Assembly (NCBI RefSeq): GCF_000425625.1
Contig: NZ_KE384413.1
Span: 68,205 to 132,204 of the forward strand
DNA length: 64,000 nucleotides
Direction of reading: 5' to 3'
Source of the DNA: Stutzerimonas azotifigens DSM 17556
Lineage (GTDB): Bacteria; Pseudomonadota; Gammaproteobacteria; Pseudomonadales; Pseudomonadaceae
Of the stretch, positions 11,748-24,919 are shown piece after piece. Below the pieces are notes generated by a model. It was not told the origin of the DNA and searched no databases. It was given only the letters and a program-made list of their open reading frames with translations. The stretch's first letter is position 1; each line of letters opens with the position of its first letter. The translations under genes and the position numbers were made by a program.

Positions 11748-11869
11748 GGCGAATCTCCATTGTCGGTTTCACAGCCACGCTACTCCGCCCATGCCCGCCG
11801 GGCAACGATTCGGGCGGATCGCTGTTGAACTCGAGCCTCGGCGTAGGAAAAACGTTGGGCTTCTACGCG

Positions 11870-11952
11870 CCCGCGTTCGCCGCGAGGGTGCCTCCCACCG
11901 GACTCGGTGGGCGACGCCGCTTTTGTGGGAGGCCCGATCTCGGGGCGAGCTT
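11870..11952. repeat. REPIN at the core/nif boundary
   Basis: Two inverted REP sequences: an arm ending in GAGGGTGCCTCCCAC (to 11898) and GTGGGAGGCCCGATCTCGGG (from 11925), separated by about 26 bases. The same core recurs in the arrays near 25.0 and 43.0 kb. It lies in the 276-bp gap between the glutathione peroxidase gene and nifF, at the presumed left edge of the nif island. Confidence 0.8.
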
Positions 11953-12023
11953 GTCCAGGTTACACCGGGGAACGCAGGTTGGGCTGGGTCGCCAGGATTC
12001 GGCGCAGCGAAGGCCCGGCGAGC

Positions 12024-14068
<2,045 letters not shown>

Positions 14069-14076
<8 letters not shown>

Positions 14077-14950
14077 GGGGCAGCGTCTCCACGGGAGTTG
14101 GGGCGGACTGCAGCAAACCGGCCAGCCATGCGCGCTGGTGCCGCTCGCACTGACGGGCCTGGAGCCGCTCACGCAGGTGCGGCAGCACCTCCTGCAGCGA
14201 CATCTGGCCGGCCGGGTGGATGGCCTCGCAGAACACCAGGTGAAAGCCCAGCGGCGATTCCACCACCGGGCCGATCTCTCCTTCGCCGAGGCCGAACAGG
14301 CAGGCTTCCAGCTGCGCATAGAGCACGCCGGGGCGCACCAGGCCGAGGCTCCCGCCGTCCATCGCCGAAGGGCATTCGGAATGCTTCAGCGCCTGCTCGG
14401 CAAAGCGCCGTGGCTTGCGCCGCAGGCGCCCGGCGATCTGGTTGATGCGGCGCCAGGCACTGGCCCGGGTGTTCTCGGGGAAGGCCTCGTTGACGGTGAT
14501 CAGGATGTGCCGCGCGCGCCGCGTGGCGGGTCGCACGAAGCGCTCCGGATGATTGAAGTAGTACAGGCTGACGTCCGTGTCGGTGATCTCGGGCAGCCCG
14601 GTGCAGACGCGTTGCAGCACCGTCTCGACCTTGAGTTCGCGGGCCAGCAGCCGGCGCAGCCCGGCCTCGTCCAGGCCGCTGTCGTCCAGCGCCCTGTGCA
14701 GCTCATCGGGCGTCTCGTAGCGGGAGACGATCGCCGCCCAGGCGTCATCGACCTGCTCGGGCGGAATCACCACGCCACAGGCCTCGGGGCTGTGCAGCAC
14801 GGCATCCTCCAGCTGCAGCTGGCGATCGGCGATGCGCTCGGCCTGCTCGCGCTGCGGCGTGCTCAGGGCCGCCGGTGCGCAGCCGAAACGCTCGTGGGCG
14901 ACCTTCAGCAGCTGGTAGCGGGCGCCGCCGGCGACCGGATCAATGCTCAT
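14069..14950 (-). CDS. nifM: NifM peptidyl-prolyl isomerase for NifH maturation
   Basis: A 293-aa parvulin-type PPIase needed for folding of the nitrogenase Fe protein. Helical N-terminal part to about residue 140, then a rotamase domain starting RRARHILITVNEAFPENT, with HSECPSAMDGGSLGLVRPG and SPLGFHLVFCE characteristic of parvulins. Start 14950 overlaps the end of nifZ by 11 bases and gives the usual NifM length. Part of the long iscA-nifU...clpX2 operon. Confidence 0.93.
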
Positions 14951-15410
14951 GCTCGCCTCCCGCCCGCGCATCGGCCCAGGCCAGGCTCGTCTCGGGCACC
15001 TGCAGCACCCGGCCGTCGCCGAAATACACGTGGTACTGAATGCCGCCGGGCAGGTCACGCAGCACCTTCTCGATGCTGCCGGTACAGCCCTGCCGCACTA
15101 CCACCTCGCCGCGTACGGCAAGGCTTCGGGTGGCGATCACCTGGTCGCGGAATTCGAACAGGTTGGGTATCCACGGGTCCGACGCGGGAATCAGTTCCTC
15201 CTCGCGGCAGCCCACCGTGCAGCCCTGCTCGAGGAAATGCACGCGATAGATCAGTTGATCCTGCAGGTAGGTGCCGACGTCGTAGACGCAGCCCACAGCC
15301 CCGCGGCGCAGCAGCAAGGCACCGGTGTCCTTGCCGGGGTAGGTGCCGTCGTTGCGCACGTTGCGGATCAGCCTGACAGCCTGGCCATATTCGTAGAGCG
15401 GCAGGCTCAT
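14940..15410 (-). CDS. nifZ: NifZ, P-cluster maturation factor
   Basis: A 156-aa protein starting MSLPLYEYGQAVRLIRNVRN, the typical NifZ beginning, with two SH3-like repeats marked by GAVGCVYDVGTYLQDQ and GCTGSIEKVLRDLPG. NifZ acts in formation of the second P-cluster of NifDK (family knowledge). Overlaps nifM by 11 bases; 18-base gap to nifW. Confidence 0.93.
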   Translation of the reverse strand: MSLPLYEYGQAVRLIRNVRNDGTYPGKDTGALLLRRGAVGCVYDVGTYLQDQLIYRVHFLEQGCTVGCREEELIPASDPWIPNLFEFRDQVIATRSLAVRGEVVVRQGCTGSIEKVLRDLPGGIQYHVYFGDGRVLQVPETSLAWADARAGGEHEH

Positions 15411-15428
15411 GCGCCCTCCTCCCGCCGG

Positions 15429-15776
15429 TCAGCCCAGCAGTTGATCGACCGAGACGAAGGTCGTCTGCGGCTCGTGCATGCGGAACACCTTGAAGACCTT
15501 CTCGGTCTGCGCGTCGGAGCTGACGAAATCCTCGTAGGCGCGGGCCAGCAGCCGGCGGTAGACGGCGTGCCGCGCGGCCTCCTGCAGATCGTCCAGGTCG
15601 CCGGCCTGGCTCAGGTAGTCGTGATAGCGCTGCATGATGTGCAGGCGGTTGACCTGGACCACGGAGGGCACGAAGGGCACGCCGAAGAAGTTCAGGAAGT
15701 CCTCGGCGGACACCAGCTCCTCCAGCGCCTCGTCCAGGGCTCCGTCGAGGTTCGGTTCGGCGGCTTGTTCGCTCAT
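15429..15776 (-). CDS. nifW: NifW, nitrogenase-protective protein
   Basis: A 115-aa acidic protein; residues 20-70 (LVSAEDFLNFFGVPFVP and VVQVNRLHIMQRYHDYL) match the NifW family, and it ends with KVFRMHEPQTTFVSVDQLLG. NifW associates with MoFe protein and helps its maturation or oxygen protection. Overlaps the upstream TPR gene by 4 bases (ATGA), so translationally coupled. Confidence 0.93.
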   Translation of the reverse strand: MSEQAAEPNLDGALDEALEELVSAEDFLNFFGVPFVPSVVQVNRLHIMQRYHDYLSQAGDLDDLQEAARHAVYRRLLARAYEDFVSSDAQTEKVFKVFRMHEPQTTFVSVDQLLG

Positions 15777-16312
15777 GGGCGTGTCTCCAGGGTGGCGGCA
15801 GGGGGAAAGGTGAGGACGGTGGCGTCATTGGCCGCCAGCACGTCGAGCAGCAGACGCGCCCCAAGGCGGTTGTCCGCGTCCAGTTCGACGACCTTGGCCA
15901 GCATCGACTTGCCCTGGCCGAACAGGCCCAGGCGCAGGCTCAGGTAACCGGCGCCCTTGAGCGCCAGCAGGTGAAAGCGCAGCAGGCCGATGGCGTCGGG
16001 CGCCACGTGCACAAGGCTGCCGGCATCGAGTTCGCGCCAGTCCGCCGGCAAGCCCAGGCGCGGCGCAACCACGTCCAGCACCCGCGCGGCGATGGCCAGG
16101 GCATCGGCATGGCGATGTTGGTAGAAGTAGAAGCGGTAGAGCCCGACCAGCACGCTGAGGTCGCCCGGCGCCAGCGCGTGCGCTGCCAGCAGCGGCCGCT
16201 CCGCCTTGCCGTCGGCGTATTGCGCGGCGGCGTCGGCCAACAGCGCCGCGACGCGCGGCAGGCGCGGTTCGTCGAAGTAGAGGGCGGTGTCGTCGAAATC
16301 CTGCAGGTCCAT
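15773..16312 (-). CDS. TPR-like nif accessory protein
   Basis: A 179-aa all-helical protein between nifP and nifW. The segment LVGLYRFYFYQHRHADAL with later LLALKGAGYLSLRLG is repeated in diverged form in the 165-aa protein at 27210-27707 (IGLYKFYFLQARYPEAE ... SLKALGVIRLRRG), so the two are paralogues in different nif operons. Alternating Ala/Leu helices suggest tetratricopeptide folding. Azotobacter has unnamed genes at the same place. No known activity; a chaperone-like or scaffold role is only inference. Confidence 0.7.
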   Translation of the reverse strand: MDLQDFDDTALYFDEPRLPRVAALLADAAAQYADGKAERPLLAAHALAPGDLSVLVGLYRFYFYQHRHADALAIAARVLDVVAPRLGLPADWRELDAGSLVHVAPDAIGLLRFHLLALKGAGYLSLRLGLFGQGKSMLAKVVELDADNRLGARLLLDVLAANDATVLTFPPAATLETRP

Positions 16313-16324
16313 GGGCGCGCTCCG

Positions 16325-17068
16325 TTACCGCCCGGCCATGGCCGGGCAGTCGTTTTCACACAGGCCGTTGTCCGGCTGGCAGTCCTGGTAACGCCGCTGC
16401 TGGCTGCCGGCGGCGACCAGACCGCCCTGCTCGACCTGCTTCTCCAGGCTGTCCAGGCGCTCCAGCAGGCAGGCGATGGCCTTGCCCACCGGGTCGGGGA
16501 TCAGGTGATGATCGAGATCGATGCCGTGCGCGTTGGGCCGCCCAGCCTCGCGCAGGCGCACCACCTTGCCGGGAATGCCGACCACCGTGCAGCCGTCCGG
16601 CACGTCCTGCACCACCACCGAATTGGCGCCGACCCGCGCCTTGGCGCCAATGCTGATCGGCCCGAGGATCTTCGCCCCGGCGCCGACCAGCACGCCGTCG
16701 CCCAGGGTCGGATGACGCTTGCCCTTGCGCCAGCTGGTGCCGCCCAGCGTCACGCCGTGGTAGAGGGTGACGTCGTCGCCGATCTCGGCAGTCTCGCCGA
16801 TCACCACGCCGGCGCCGTGGTCGATGAAGAAGCGCGCGCCGATGCGGGCGCCGGGGTGGATATCGACGTTGCTCAGCAGCCGTCCGGCGAAACTCAGCAG
16901 GCGCGCGGCATAGCGCCACTCGCGGCGCCACAGGCGATGCGCGAGGCGGTGCAGGATGATCGCGTGCACGCCCGGATAGGTGGTCAGCACCTCCAGCGTG
17001 GAGCGTGCGGCAGGGTCGCGCTGGAATACGCAGCGCACGTCGTCGCGGCATTCGCGGTACAGGCTCAT
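16325..17068 (-). CDS. nifP: Nif-linked serine O-acetyltransferase
   Basis: A 247-aa CysE-family enzyme making O-acetylserine, boosting cysteine supply for NifS. N-terminal helices contain [19 protein letters not shown]; the left-handed beta-helix hexapeptide domain has [19 protein letters not shown] and [20 protein letters not shown] with catalytic Asp-His. The C-terminus carries an unusual Cys-rich tail, [16 protein letters not shown]. Start 17068 overlaps the nifV stop by 4 bases (ATGA). Called cysE1 in Azotobacter. Confidence 0.92.
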   Translation of the reverse strand: MSLYRECRDDVRCVFQRDPAARSTLEVLTTYPGVHAIILHRLAHRLWRREWRYAARLLSFAGRLLSNVDIHPGARIGARFFIDHGAGVVIGETAEIGDDVTLYHGVTLGGTSWRKGKRHPTLGDGVLVGAGAKILGPISIGAKARVGANSVVVQDVPDGCTVVGIPGKVVRLREAGRPNAHGIDLDHHLIPDPVGKAIACLLERLDSLEKQVEQGGLVAAGSQQRRYQDCQPDNGLCENDCPAMAGR

Positions 17069-18210
17069 GCGGCACCTCCGGCCAGGGCCAGGCCCTGTTC
17101 GCACAGCTGCTGGTAGAAAACATGCAGGTCGGCGCTCTGCGGGCTGCGCTTGGTCTGCGTGGAGAAGCGGCGGATGCAGCCGAGCAGCGCGCGGCTCTGC
17201 CACTGCTGTAGCTCGATGCCCAGCTCGCGGTAGCTCAGCTCGACCATGTGCGCGCCGGAATGCTTGCCCAGCACCAGGCTGTGGCTGCGCCCGAGCTCGT
17301 CGGGATTGAGCCCCTCGTAGTTGCGCCGGTGCTTGAGCAGCCCGTCGACGTGGATGCCCGCCTCATGGGTGAACACCCCGGCGCCGACCACGCTCTTCTG
17401 CCAGGCCACCTGACGTCCGGAGGCCTGTTCCACCAGCGCCGAGATCGAGGGAATGCCGCGCACGTCGATGCCGCAGTCGATGCCGTGGAGGTGCTTGAGC
17501 GCCAGCGCGCATTCCTCCAGCGCGGCGTTGCCGGCCCGTTCGCCGAGGCCGTTGACCGTGGTGTTGATATGCGTGGCCCCACCCCGCACGGCAGCCAGGG
17601 TGTTGGCCGTGGCCAGGCCGAAGTCGTCGTGGGCATGCACTTCCAGCTCCAGGTCCAGGCGCCCGGCGAGAAAGCGGAAGCGCTCGTGCATCGCGAACGG
17701 CTCCATCACCCCCACCGTGTCGGCGAAGCGCAACCGCCGCGCGCCGGCGGCCTGGGCGACTTCTGCCACGCGAACGATGAATTCCGGATCGGCGCGCGAG
17801 GCGTCCTCGCAGCCCAGGCACACCTCCAGCCCGGCGTCGCGCGCCGCGCCCACCAGCCGCGCGACCTCGCGCAACGCCCAGTCGCGGTCGCGGCCGAGCT
17901 TGTGCTGCAGCATCAGGTCCGAGACCGGCAGCGACAGGTCGACCATGCCCACGCCGGTGCCGCAGGCGGCCAGCAGGTCGCTGTCGCACAGCCGGCACCA
18001 GGCCAGCAGCCGTACCGGCAGGGCGAGCCCAGCGATGGCGCGCATCACCTCGCACTCCTCCTCGCCCATGCTGGGGATGCCGATCTCCAGCTCCAGCACG
18101 CCGAGTTGCGCCAGGGCACGGGCGATGGCGATCTTCTCCTCGGCGTTGAAGGCGACCCCGGCGCTCTGCTCGCCGTCGCGCAGGGTGGTGTCGTCGATCA
18201 CGATGGACAT
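17065..18210 (-). CDS. nifV: Homocitrate synthase
   Basis: Condenses acetyl-CoA and 2-oxoglutarate to R-homocitrate, the organic ligand of FeMo-co. The 381-aa protein begins [21 protein letters not shown], the DmpG/LeuA-type TIM-barrel signature with the metal-binding Asp; [15 protein letters not shown] and [16 protein letters not shown] supply the further metal histidines. Lies between nifS and nifP, 38 bases from nifS and with a 4-base overlap to nifP. Confidence 0.96.
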   Translation of the reverse strand: MSIVIDDTTLRDGEQSAGVAFNAEEKIAIARALAQLGVLELEIGIPSMGEEECEVMRAIAGLALPVRLLAWCRLCDSDLLAACGTGVGMVDLSLPVSDLMLQHKLGRDRDWALREVARLVGAARDAGLEVCLGCEDASRADPEFIVRVAEVAQAAGARRLRFADTVGVMEPFAMHERFRFLAGRLDLELEVHAHDDFGLATANTLAAVRGGATHINTTVNGLGERAGNAALEECALALKHLHGIDCGIDVRGIPSISALVEQASGRQVAWQKSVVGAGVFTHEAGIHVDGLLKHRRNYEGLNPDELGRSHSLVLGKHSGAHMVELSYRELGIELQQWQSRALLGCIRRFSTQTKRSPQSADLHVFYQQLCEQGLALAGGAA

Positions 18211-18248
18211 GCTGAACCTCCTCGCCGCCGCGGGCGGCCTCCTGGCCG

Positions 18249-19457
18249 TCAGGCGTAGACCGGCGCGAACGATTGCCCCGCTTCCTCGGCCGGGCCGTTG
18301 CCGCTCCAGTAGGGCGACAGCTTGCGCAGCTGGGCGATGATCGGCGGCACCTCGCGGATCACGTAGTCGATCTGCTCCTCGGTGGTGTAGCGCGACAGCG
18401 AGAAGCGCACGCTGCCGTGCGCCGCCGTGTAGGGAATGTCCATCGCGCGCATCACGTGGGACGGCTCCAGCGAACCGGAGGTGCAGGCCGAACCGCTGGA
18501 GGCGGCGATGCCGACCTTGTTCAGCAGCAGCAGGATGGCCTCGCCCTCGATGTATTCGAAGGCGATGTTGGCAGTGTTCGGCAGGCGGTTGTCCGGGTCG
18601 CCGGTGACGAAGGCATAGGGCACCGCGGCGAGGATGCCGGCCTCGAGCCTGTCACGCAGGCGCCGGACCTCGGTATTCTCGTGTTCCATGAAGGCCAGCG
18701 CGCGCTCGGCGGCGACGCCCAGGCCGACGATCGACGCCGAATTCTCGGTGCCGGCACGGCGGCCGCGCTCCTGGTGGCCACCGCGCAGCAGCGGCCGGAA
18801 GCGCGTGCCACGACGCAGGTAGAGCACGCCGACGCCCTTGGGCGCATGCAGCTTGTGACCGGACAGCGAGAGCATGTGGATGGCGCTGTCCTTCAGGTTC
18901 ATCGGCACCTTGCCGACCGCCTGCACCGCATCGGTGTGGAACATGATGCCGGCGTCATCGGCCATCTGCGCCATCCGCTCCACCGGGAACAGCGTGCCGG
19001 TCTCGTTGTTGGCCCACATCACCGAGACGATGGCCACGTCGTCGTCGAGCAGCGCGGCGTACTCCGCCAGGTCCAGGCGACCCTTCTTGTCCACCTTGAG
19101 CTTGTGCACGGTGTAGCCGTCCTCGGCCAGGTGGTCGCACAGGCTGAGGATCGCCGGGTGTTCGACCACCGTGGTGATGAGGGTCTTGCGCTCGGGCTGG
19201 GCCTTGAGCGCCGAGAGGATCGCGGTGGAATCGGCCTCGGTGCCGCAGGAGGTGAACACGATCTCCGAGTCGTACTCGGCGCCAAGCAGCCGCTGCACGC
19301 TCTGCCGTGCCTTCTTCAGCGCCATGCCGACCTGGTTGCCGAAGCTGTGCAGCGACGACGGGTTGCCGAACTGTTCGGTGAAGAACGGCAGCATCGCCTG
19401 CACCACTTCCTCGTCGACGCGGGTGGTCGCGTTGTTGTCGAGATAGATGTCGTTCAT
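18249..19457 (-). CDS. nifS: NifS cysteine desulfurase
   Basis: A 402-aa PLP enzyme delivering persulfide sulfur to NifU for nitrogenase Fe-S clusters. PLP lysine K202 is in [16 protein letters not shown]100 in VVEHPAIL; the persulfide-forming C325 is in [15 protein letters not shown]. Starts [15 protein letters not shown]. Positions of K202 and C325 match Azotobacter NifS. Only one base separates the nifU stop region from this start, so the pair is translationally linked. Confidence 0.97.
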   Translation of the reverse strand: MNDIYLDNNATTRVDEEVVQAMLPFFTEQFGNPSSLHSFGNQVGMALKKARQSVQRLLGAEYDSEIVFTSCGTEADSTAILSALKAQPERKTLITTVVEHPAILSLCDHLAEDGYTVHKLKVDKKGRLDLAEYAALLDDDVAIVSVMWANNETGTLFPVERMAQMADDAGIMFHTDAVQAVGKVPMNLKDSAIHMLSLSGHKLHAPKGVGVLYLRRGTRFRPLLRGGHQERGRRAGTENSASIVGLGVAAERALAFMEHENTEVRRLRDRLEAGILAAVPYAFVTGDPDNRLPNTANIAFEYIEGEAILLLLNKVGIAASSGSACTSGSLEPSHVMRAMDIPYTAAHGSVRFSLSRYTTEEQIDYVIREVPPIIAQLRKLSPYWSGNGPAEEAGQSFAPVYA

Positions 19458-19458
19458 C

Positions 19459-20400
19459 TCACACCTCCGCCATCGCGCTGTGGGCCGGGGAACTGACCGG
19501 GACCACCTTGACGAACTCGCCGAGCTCCTCGATCAGCCGCTGCTGGATGCCGGACAGCGTCATGCTCGCCATCTGGCAGCCGGTGCAGGCGCCGGTCAGC
19601 TTGACGTAGATGTTCTTGCTCTCCACATCCAGCAGCTCGACGTCGCCATGGTCGCGCTGCAGGGTGGGACGGATCGATTCGAGCACCCGCTCGATGCGGC
19701 GGATGCGCTGCAGGTTGGTCATGGGCTGCGCGGCAGGCGCCGGCTGTGGTGCCTGCAGCGGTACCGGCGAAGCCTTGGCCTTCTTCCTGGCGGCCCTGGC
19801 GCCGGTGCCGGCCGGCACGAAGATCTCGCCGCGCGCGGCCAGTTCCTCGACCAGCAGCCGCTCGATGCCTTCATGGCAGGACGAGCAGCCGCCACCGGCC
19901 TTGGTGTAGTTGGTCACCTCCTCGACGCTGGAAAGCCGGTTGGCGCGGATGGTCTCGCGCACCATCACCTCGTCGACGGCGAAGCACTTGCACACCAGCG
20001 CGCCTTCCTCGTGGTCGTCCTCGAGGGTTTCGCCGCGGTAGTTGGCCACCGCCGCCTGCAAGGCCTCGCGGCCCATCACCGAGCAATGCATCTTTTCCGG
20101 CGGCAGGCCGTCGAGGAAATCGGCGATGTCCTGGTTGCTGATCTTCAAAGCCTGGTCGACGGTCAGCCCCTTGATCATCTCGGTCAGCGCCGAGGACGAG
20201 GCGATTGCCGAGCCGCAGCCGAAGGTCTGGAAGCCCGCGTCGAGAATCACGTCGGTGGAAGGATCCACCTTCAGCGACAGCCGAAGGGCATCGCCGCAAC
20301 TCAGCGAGCCGACGTCGCCGACGGCATTGGCCTCGGCCACGGCGCCGGCGTTCTTCGGGTTGTAGAAATGCTCTTTGACCTTTTCCGAATAATCCCACAT
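19459..20400 (-). CDS. nifU: NifU Fe-S cluster scaffold
   Basis: A 313-aa modular scaffold. N-terminal IscU-like domain with C35 (GSLSCGD), C62 (TFGCGSA) and C106 (KMHCSV); central permanent [2Fe-2S] domain with VCKCFAVDE and [10 protein letters not shown]; a low-complexity Ala/Pro linker near residues 205-225; and a C-terminal Nfu domain with [14 protein letters not shown]. All cysteines of the three assembly sites are present. Builds clusters with NifS for NifH and NifDK precursors. Confidence 0.97.
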   Translation of the reverse strand: MWDYSEKVKEHFYNPKNAGAVAEANAVGDVGSLSCGDALRLSLKVDPSTDVILDAGFQTFGCGSAIASSSALTEMIKGLTVDQALKISNQDIADFLDGLPPEKMHCSVMGREALQAAVANYRGETLEDDHEEGALVCKCFAVDEVMVRETIRANRLSSVEEVTNYTKAGGGCSSCHEGIERLLVEELAARGEIFVPAGTGARAARKKAKASPVPLQAPQPAPAAQPMTNLQRIRRIERVLESIRPTLQRDHGDVELLDVESKNIYVKLTGACTGCQMASMTLSGIQQRLIEELGEFVKVVPVSSPAHSAMAEV

Positions 20401-20461
20401 GACGGCTGATCTCCCGGTGAATGCTGGGCAGCCGGTCCTGGCCGGCCGCCTCGAGTGGCGC

Positions 20462-20785
20462 TTAGCAGGCGAAGGACTTGCCGCAGCTGCAACCGCCGCT
20501 GGCGTTCGGGTTGACGAAGGTAAAACCGCTGCCTTCCATGCTCTCGACGAAATCCATGGTCACGCCGGCGAGTAGCGGCGCGCTGGCGTCGTCGATCAGC
20601 ACGGTGAAGGCGCCACAGTCGACCCGCTGGTCACCGGCGAGGTCCTGCTCTTCCAGCTTCAGGCTGTACTTCAGCCCCGCGCAGCCGCCGCCCTCGACGC
20701 TGATGCGCAGCCCGGCGGTGGGCTTTTCGTTCTGGCTGATGAAGCGGTTGATCGCGTTCTTGGCGCTTTCGGTCAGGGTAATCAT
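20462..20785 (-). CDS. iscAnif: Nif-specific IscA A-type carrier
   Basis: A 107-aa A-type Fe-S carrier starting [18 protein letters not shown]. The three canonical cysteines are C35 (GGGCAGLKY), C99 and C101 (GGCSCGK), plus an extra C-terminal C107. First gene of the nifU operon, right behind a near-perfect sigma-54 promoter. Start 20785 is set by family alignment; the upstream extension of the frame crosses the promoter. Confidence 0.95.
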   Translation of the reverse strand: MITLTESAKNAINRFISQNEKPTAGLRISVEGGGCAGLKYSLKLEEQDLAGDQRVDCGAFTVLIDDASAPLLAGVTMDFVESMEGSGFTFVNPNASGGCSCGKSFAC

Positions 20786-20837
20786 CGGCGTGTCTCCTCG
20801 GCTGTGGCAGCGACCCGGCCGCCCGCAGAAGAGCAGG

Positions 20838-20853
20838 TGCAACGCCTGTGCCA
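20838..20853 (-). promoter_or_regulatory. Sigma-54 promoter of iscA-nifUSV operon
   Basis: Minus-strand TGGCACAGGCGTTGCA is an almost perfect -24/-12 element (TGGCAC-N5-TTGCA), 53 bases upstream of the iscA start. Confidence 0.9.
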
Positions 20854-20949
20854 CGCCTTTCCCGACCAGAAAAGCGCTTTGCAATCAGTTGATTACAGAA
20901 GCGATCCGGCATGCCTGGGCTGTCGCGAACGGGACGCGCGCGAACCCAA

Positions 20950-20965
20950 TGTCGGTTTTGCGACA
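20950..20965. promoter_or_regulatory. NifA upstream activator site (iscA-nifU), proximal
   Basis: TGTCGGTTTTGCGACA, exact TGT-N10-ACA and itself nearly palindromic, about 100 bases upstream of the iscA sigma-54 promoter. Confidence 0.85.
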
Positions 20966-21003
20966 AGCCGGGCGGCGGCCGGAGCGCACGCCGGATCCTG
21001 TAG

Positions 21004-21027
21004 CGCTATATACAAAAAGATATAGCG
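21004..21027. promoter_or_regulatory. ModE operator
   Basis: Perfect inverted arms CGCTATAT and ATATAGCG separated by 8 bases (ACAAAAAG), matching the layout of the ModE-molybdate operator. It lies between the two NifA sites and about 145 bases upstream of modE, so molybdate-bound ModE should repress the modEABC genes; an effect on the divergent nifU operon is possible. Confidence 0.82.
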
Positions 21028-21037
21028 AACCCCACAA

Positions 21038-21053
21038 TGTCGCTTTGCGAACA
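21038..21053. promoter_or_regulatory. NifA upstream activator site, distal
   Basis: TGTCGCTTTGCGAACA, a second TGT-N10-ACA site in the iscA-modE intergenic region, 10 bases from the ModE operator. Its distance to the iscA -24 element is about 185 bases, still workable for looping. Confidence 0.7.
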
Positions 21054-21172
21054 AACCGCAGGCGTGCCGCGGACGCACGCAAGTCACTGACCGCAAGGAA
21101 CTTTCGCCCCCCCAGGCAGCCCTGGACGCGTTCTTGCACCGATTCGCCAGGGCCAACCCCGAGGACACGACG

Positions 21173-22740
<1,568 letters not shown>

Positions 22741-22750
22741 GCCGTCATCC

Positions 22751-23431
22751 ATGCCGCTGTCCGTCCACGACATCGCCGCCATCCGCCTCACGCTGGAACT
22801 GGCCTCGCTGACCACGCTGCTGCTGTTGCTCATCGGCACACCCATCGCCTGGTGGCTGGCACGCACGCGATCGCGACTCAAGGGACCGGTCGGCGCGATC
22901 GTGGCGCTGCCGCTGGTGCTGCCGCCCACGGTGCTCGGCTTCTACCTGCTGGTCACCATGGGGCCGCACGGTCCCGTGGGCCAGTTCACCCAGTCCCTCG
23001 GGCTGGGCACCCTGCCCTTCACCTTCGCCGGACTGGTGGTGGGCTCGGTGTTCTACTCCATGCCGTTCGTCGTGCAACCCCTGCAGAACGCCTTCGAAGC
23101 CATCGGCGAGCGGCCGCTGGAGGTGGCCGCCACCCTGCGCGCCGGCCCCTGGGACACCTTCTTCAGCGTGGTCCTGCCGCTGGCCAAGCCGGGCTTCGTC
23201 ACCGCCTCGATCCTCGGCTTCGCCCATACCGTCGGCGAGTTCGGCGTGGTATTGATGATCGGCGGCAACATCCCCGGCGTCACCCGCACGGTCTCGGTAC
23301 AGATCTTCGATCACGTCGAGGCCATGGAATATGCCCAGGCGCACTGGCTGGCCGGCGGCATGGTGGTGTTCTCCTTCTTCGTGCTGCTGGCGCTCTACTC
23401 CAGCCGCCGCTTCAAGCCCGGCTTCAACTGA
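22751..23431 (+). CDS. modB: Molybdate ABC transporter permease ModB
   Basis: A 226-aa inner-membrane permease with about five transmembrane helices. The segment [15 protein letters not shown] is the EAA loop that contacts ModC. Starts [20 protein letters not shown], 10 bases after modA. Forms the ModB2C2 importer core. Confidence 0.95.
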   Translation: MPLSVHDIAAIRLTLELASLTTLLLLLIGTPIAWWLARTRSRLKGPVGAIVALPLVLPPTVLGFYLLVTMGPHGPVGQFTQSLGLGTLPFTFAGLVVGSVFYSMPFVVQPLQNAFEAIGERPLEVAATLRAGPWDTFFSVVLPLAKPGFVTASILGFAHTVGEFGVVLMIGGNIPGVTRTVSVQIFDHVEAMEYAQAHWLAGGMVVFSFFVLLALYSSRRFKPGFN

Positions 23432-23441
23432 AGGGATTCGC

Positions 23442-24539
23442 ATGACCGATTCGTCACCCGCCGGGCAGATCCTCGCCCGCTTCCGCCTGGCCTGGCCCGG
23501 GTTCGAACTGGACGTCGACCTGACCCTGCCCGGCCGCGGCGTGACGGCGCTGTTCGGCCATTCGGGCTCGGGCAAGACCACCTGCCTGCGCTGCGTCGCC
23601 GGCCTGGAGCGCGCCGGCGAGTCGCACCTGGAAGTCAACGGCGAACGCTGGCAGGACAGTGCGGCAGGACTCTTCGTCCCGGCGCACAGGCGCGCCCTCG
23701 GCTATGTGTTCCAGGAAGCCAGCCTGTTCCCGCACCTGTCGGCGCGACGCAACCTGGAATACGGCCTGCGCCGGGTCAGGGCCGCGCAGCGCCGGGTGGA
23801 CTGGGATCACGTGGTGAAACTGCTGGGCATCGAACACCTGCTGGAGCGCCTGCCGGGCACGCTGTCCGGCGGTGAGCGCCAGCGCGTGGGCATCGCCCGC
23901 GCCCTGCTCACCAGCCCGCGCCTGCTGCTGATGGACGAACCCCTGGCCGCCCTGGACCTCAAGCGCAAGAACGAGATCCTGCCCTACCTCGAACGCCTGC
24001 GCGAGGAACTGGACATCCCGGTGCTCTACGTCAGCCACTCGCCCGACGAGGTCGCGCGGCTGGCCGATCACGTGGTGCTGCTCGACCAGGGCCGCGTGGT
24101 GGCCCAGGGCGGCCTGCGCGAAACCCTGGCCCGACTCGACCTTCCCACCGCCCTCGGCGAGGATGCCGGCGTGGTGGTCGAATCCGTGGTGGCCGAACAC
24201 GACGACGCCTACCACCTGACCCGCCTGACCTTCCCCGGCGGCGAAGTACTGGTGGCGCGCCGCCCGGAAGCGCCCGGCCAGCGCCTGCGCTTTCGCGTGC
24301 ATGCCCGCGACGTCAGCCTGGCGCTGACGCGCGCCGAAGGCAGCAGCATCACCAACCTGCTGCCCGCGCGGGTCGAAGCGCTGGCCGCGGCGGACACCCC
24401 GGCCCACGTGCTGGTGCGCCTGGACGCCGGCGGCACGCCATTGCTGGCGCGCATCACCCGCCGTTCGGCCGACCAGCTCGGCCTCGCCCCCGGCCTGCCG
24501 CTGTGGGCGCAGATCAAGGCCGTGGCATTGCTGGGGTAA
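23442..24539 (+). CDS. modC: Molybdate ABC transporter ATPase ModC
   Basis: A 365-aa ATPase. Walker [15 protein letters not shown] near residue 38, Q-loop [15 protein letters not shown] signature [15 protein letters not shown], Walker [13 protein letters not shown], switch His in [10 protein letters not shown]-terminal MOP domain ([15 protein letters not shown]) can bind molybdate and feed back. Start chosen at 23442 (MTDSSPAGQ), 10 bases after modB; the frame extends upstream inside modB without ABC character. Confidence 0.95.
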   Translation: MTDSSPAGQILARFRLAWPGFELDVDLTLPGRGVTALFGHSGSGKTTCLRCVAGLERAGESHLEVNGERWQDSAAGLFVPAHRRALGYVFQEASLFPHLSARRNLEYGLRRVRAAQRRVDWDHVVKLLGIEHLLERLPGTLSGGERQRVGIARALLTSPRLLLMDEPLAALDLKRKNEILPYLERLREELDIPVLYVSHSPDEVARLADHVVLLDQGRVVAQGGLRETLARLDLPTALGEDAGVVVESVVAEHDDAYHLTRLTFPGGEVLVARRPEAPGQRLRFRVHARDVSLALTRAEGSSITNLLPARVEALAAADTPAHVLVRLDAGGTPLLARITRRSADQLGLAPGLPLWAQIKAVALLG

Positions 24540-24556
24540 GCGAGCGGTTGTTCGAT

Positions 24557-24572
24557 TGTCGCCAATACGACA
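24557..24572. promoter_or_regulatory. NifA upstream activator site (nif11)
   Basis: TGTCGCCAATACGACA, exact TGT-N10-ACA inside a larger palindrome (GATTGTCG...CGACAATC), 54 bases upstream of a -24/-12 element. Confidence 0.8.
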
Positions 24573-24625
24573 ATCGACGGCCCGTCAAAACCTCATAACC
24601 CCTTGATATTCAAGGGAATGATCTC

Positions 24626-24641
24626 AGGCATCGAAGTTGCT
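24626..24641 (+). promoter_or_regulatory. Sigma-54 promoter of nif11
   Basis: AGGCATCGAAGTTGCT: GG and GC with 10-base spacing and a good TTGCT at -12; only the first T of the -24 box is changed. Predicted transcription start about 48 bases before the Nif11 ATG. Confidence 0.75.
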
Positions 24642-24700
24642 ATGGGATGCCTCGCCAGCCGTTCGGCGCTGGCTTCAGCCACAGCAACAGAGAGAACCCC

Positions 24701-24919
24701 ATGTCCATCAAGGAAATCCAAGCCTTCTCGAGCCAGGCCATGAACGACCCGGCGCTCGGCGAAAAACTCAAAGCCTGCGACAAGGTCCGCGACCTGATCG
24801 CCCTCGGCAAGGAGCATGGCTACAGCATCGTCGAGGACCTGCTCTATCCGCCGAACGAACCGCAGTTCAGCGAAGCCCAGCTGTCGCCGAAGATGGCCAA
24901 GGCGCTGTTGCGGGCCTGA
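24701..24919 (+). CDS. Nif11-domain protein
   Basis: A 72-aa protein starting MSIKEIQAFSSQAMNDPALG, with LGEKLKACDKVRDLIALGKEHGY typical in pattern (in two overlapping pieces) of the Nif11 family, small proteins first seen in nif clusters and also recruited as RiPP leader peptides. Here there is no modification enzyme next door and no double-Gly leader cleavage motif, so it is more likely a stand-alone nif accessory protein. ATG at 24701 follows GAGAGAACCCC. It is monocistronic: NifA site and sigma-54 promoter upstream, REPIN array immediately downstream. Confidence 0.78.
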   Translation: MSIKEIQAFSSQAMNDPALGEKLKACDKVRDLIALGKEHGYSIVEDLLYPPNEPQFSEAQLSPKMAKALLRA

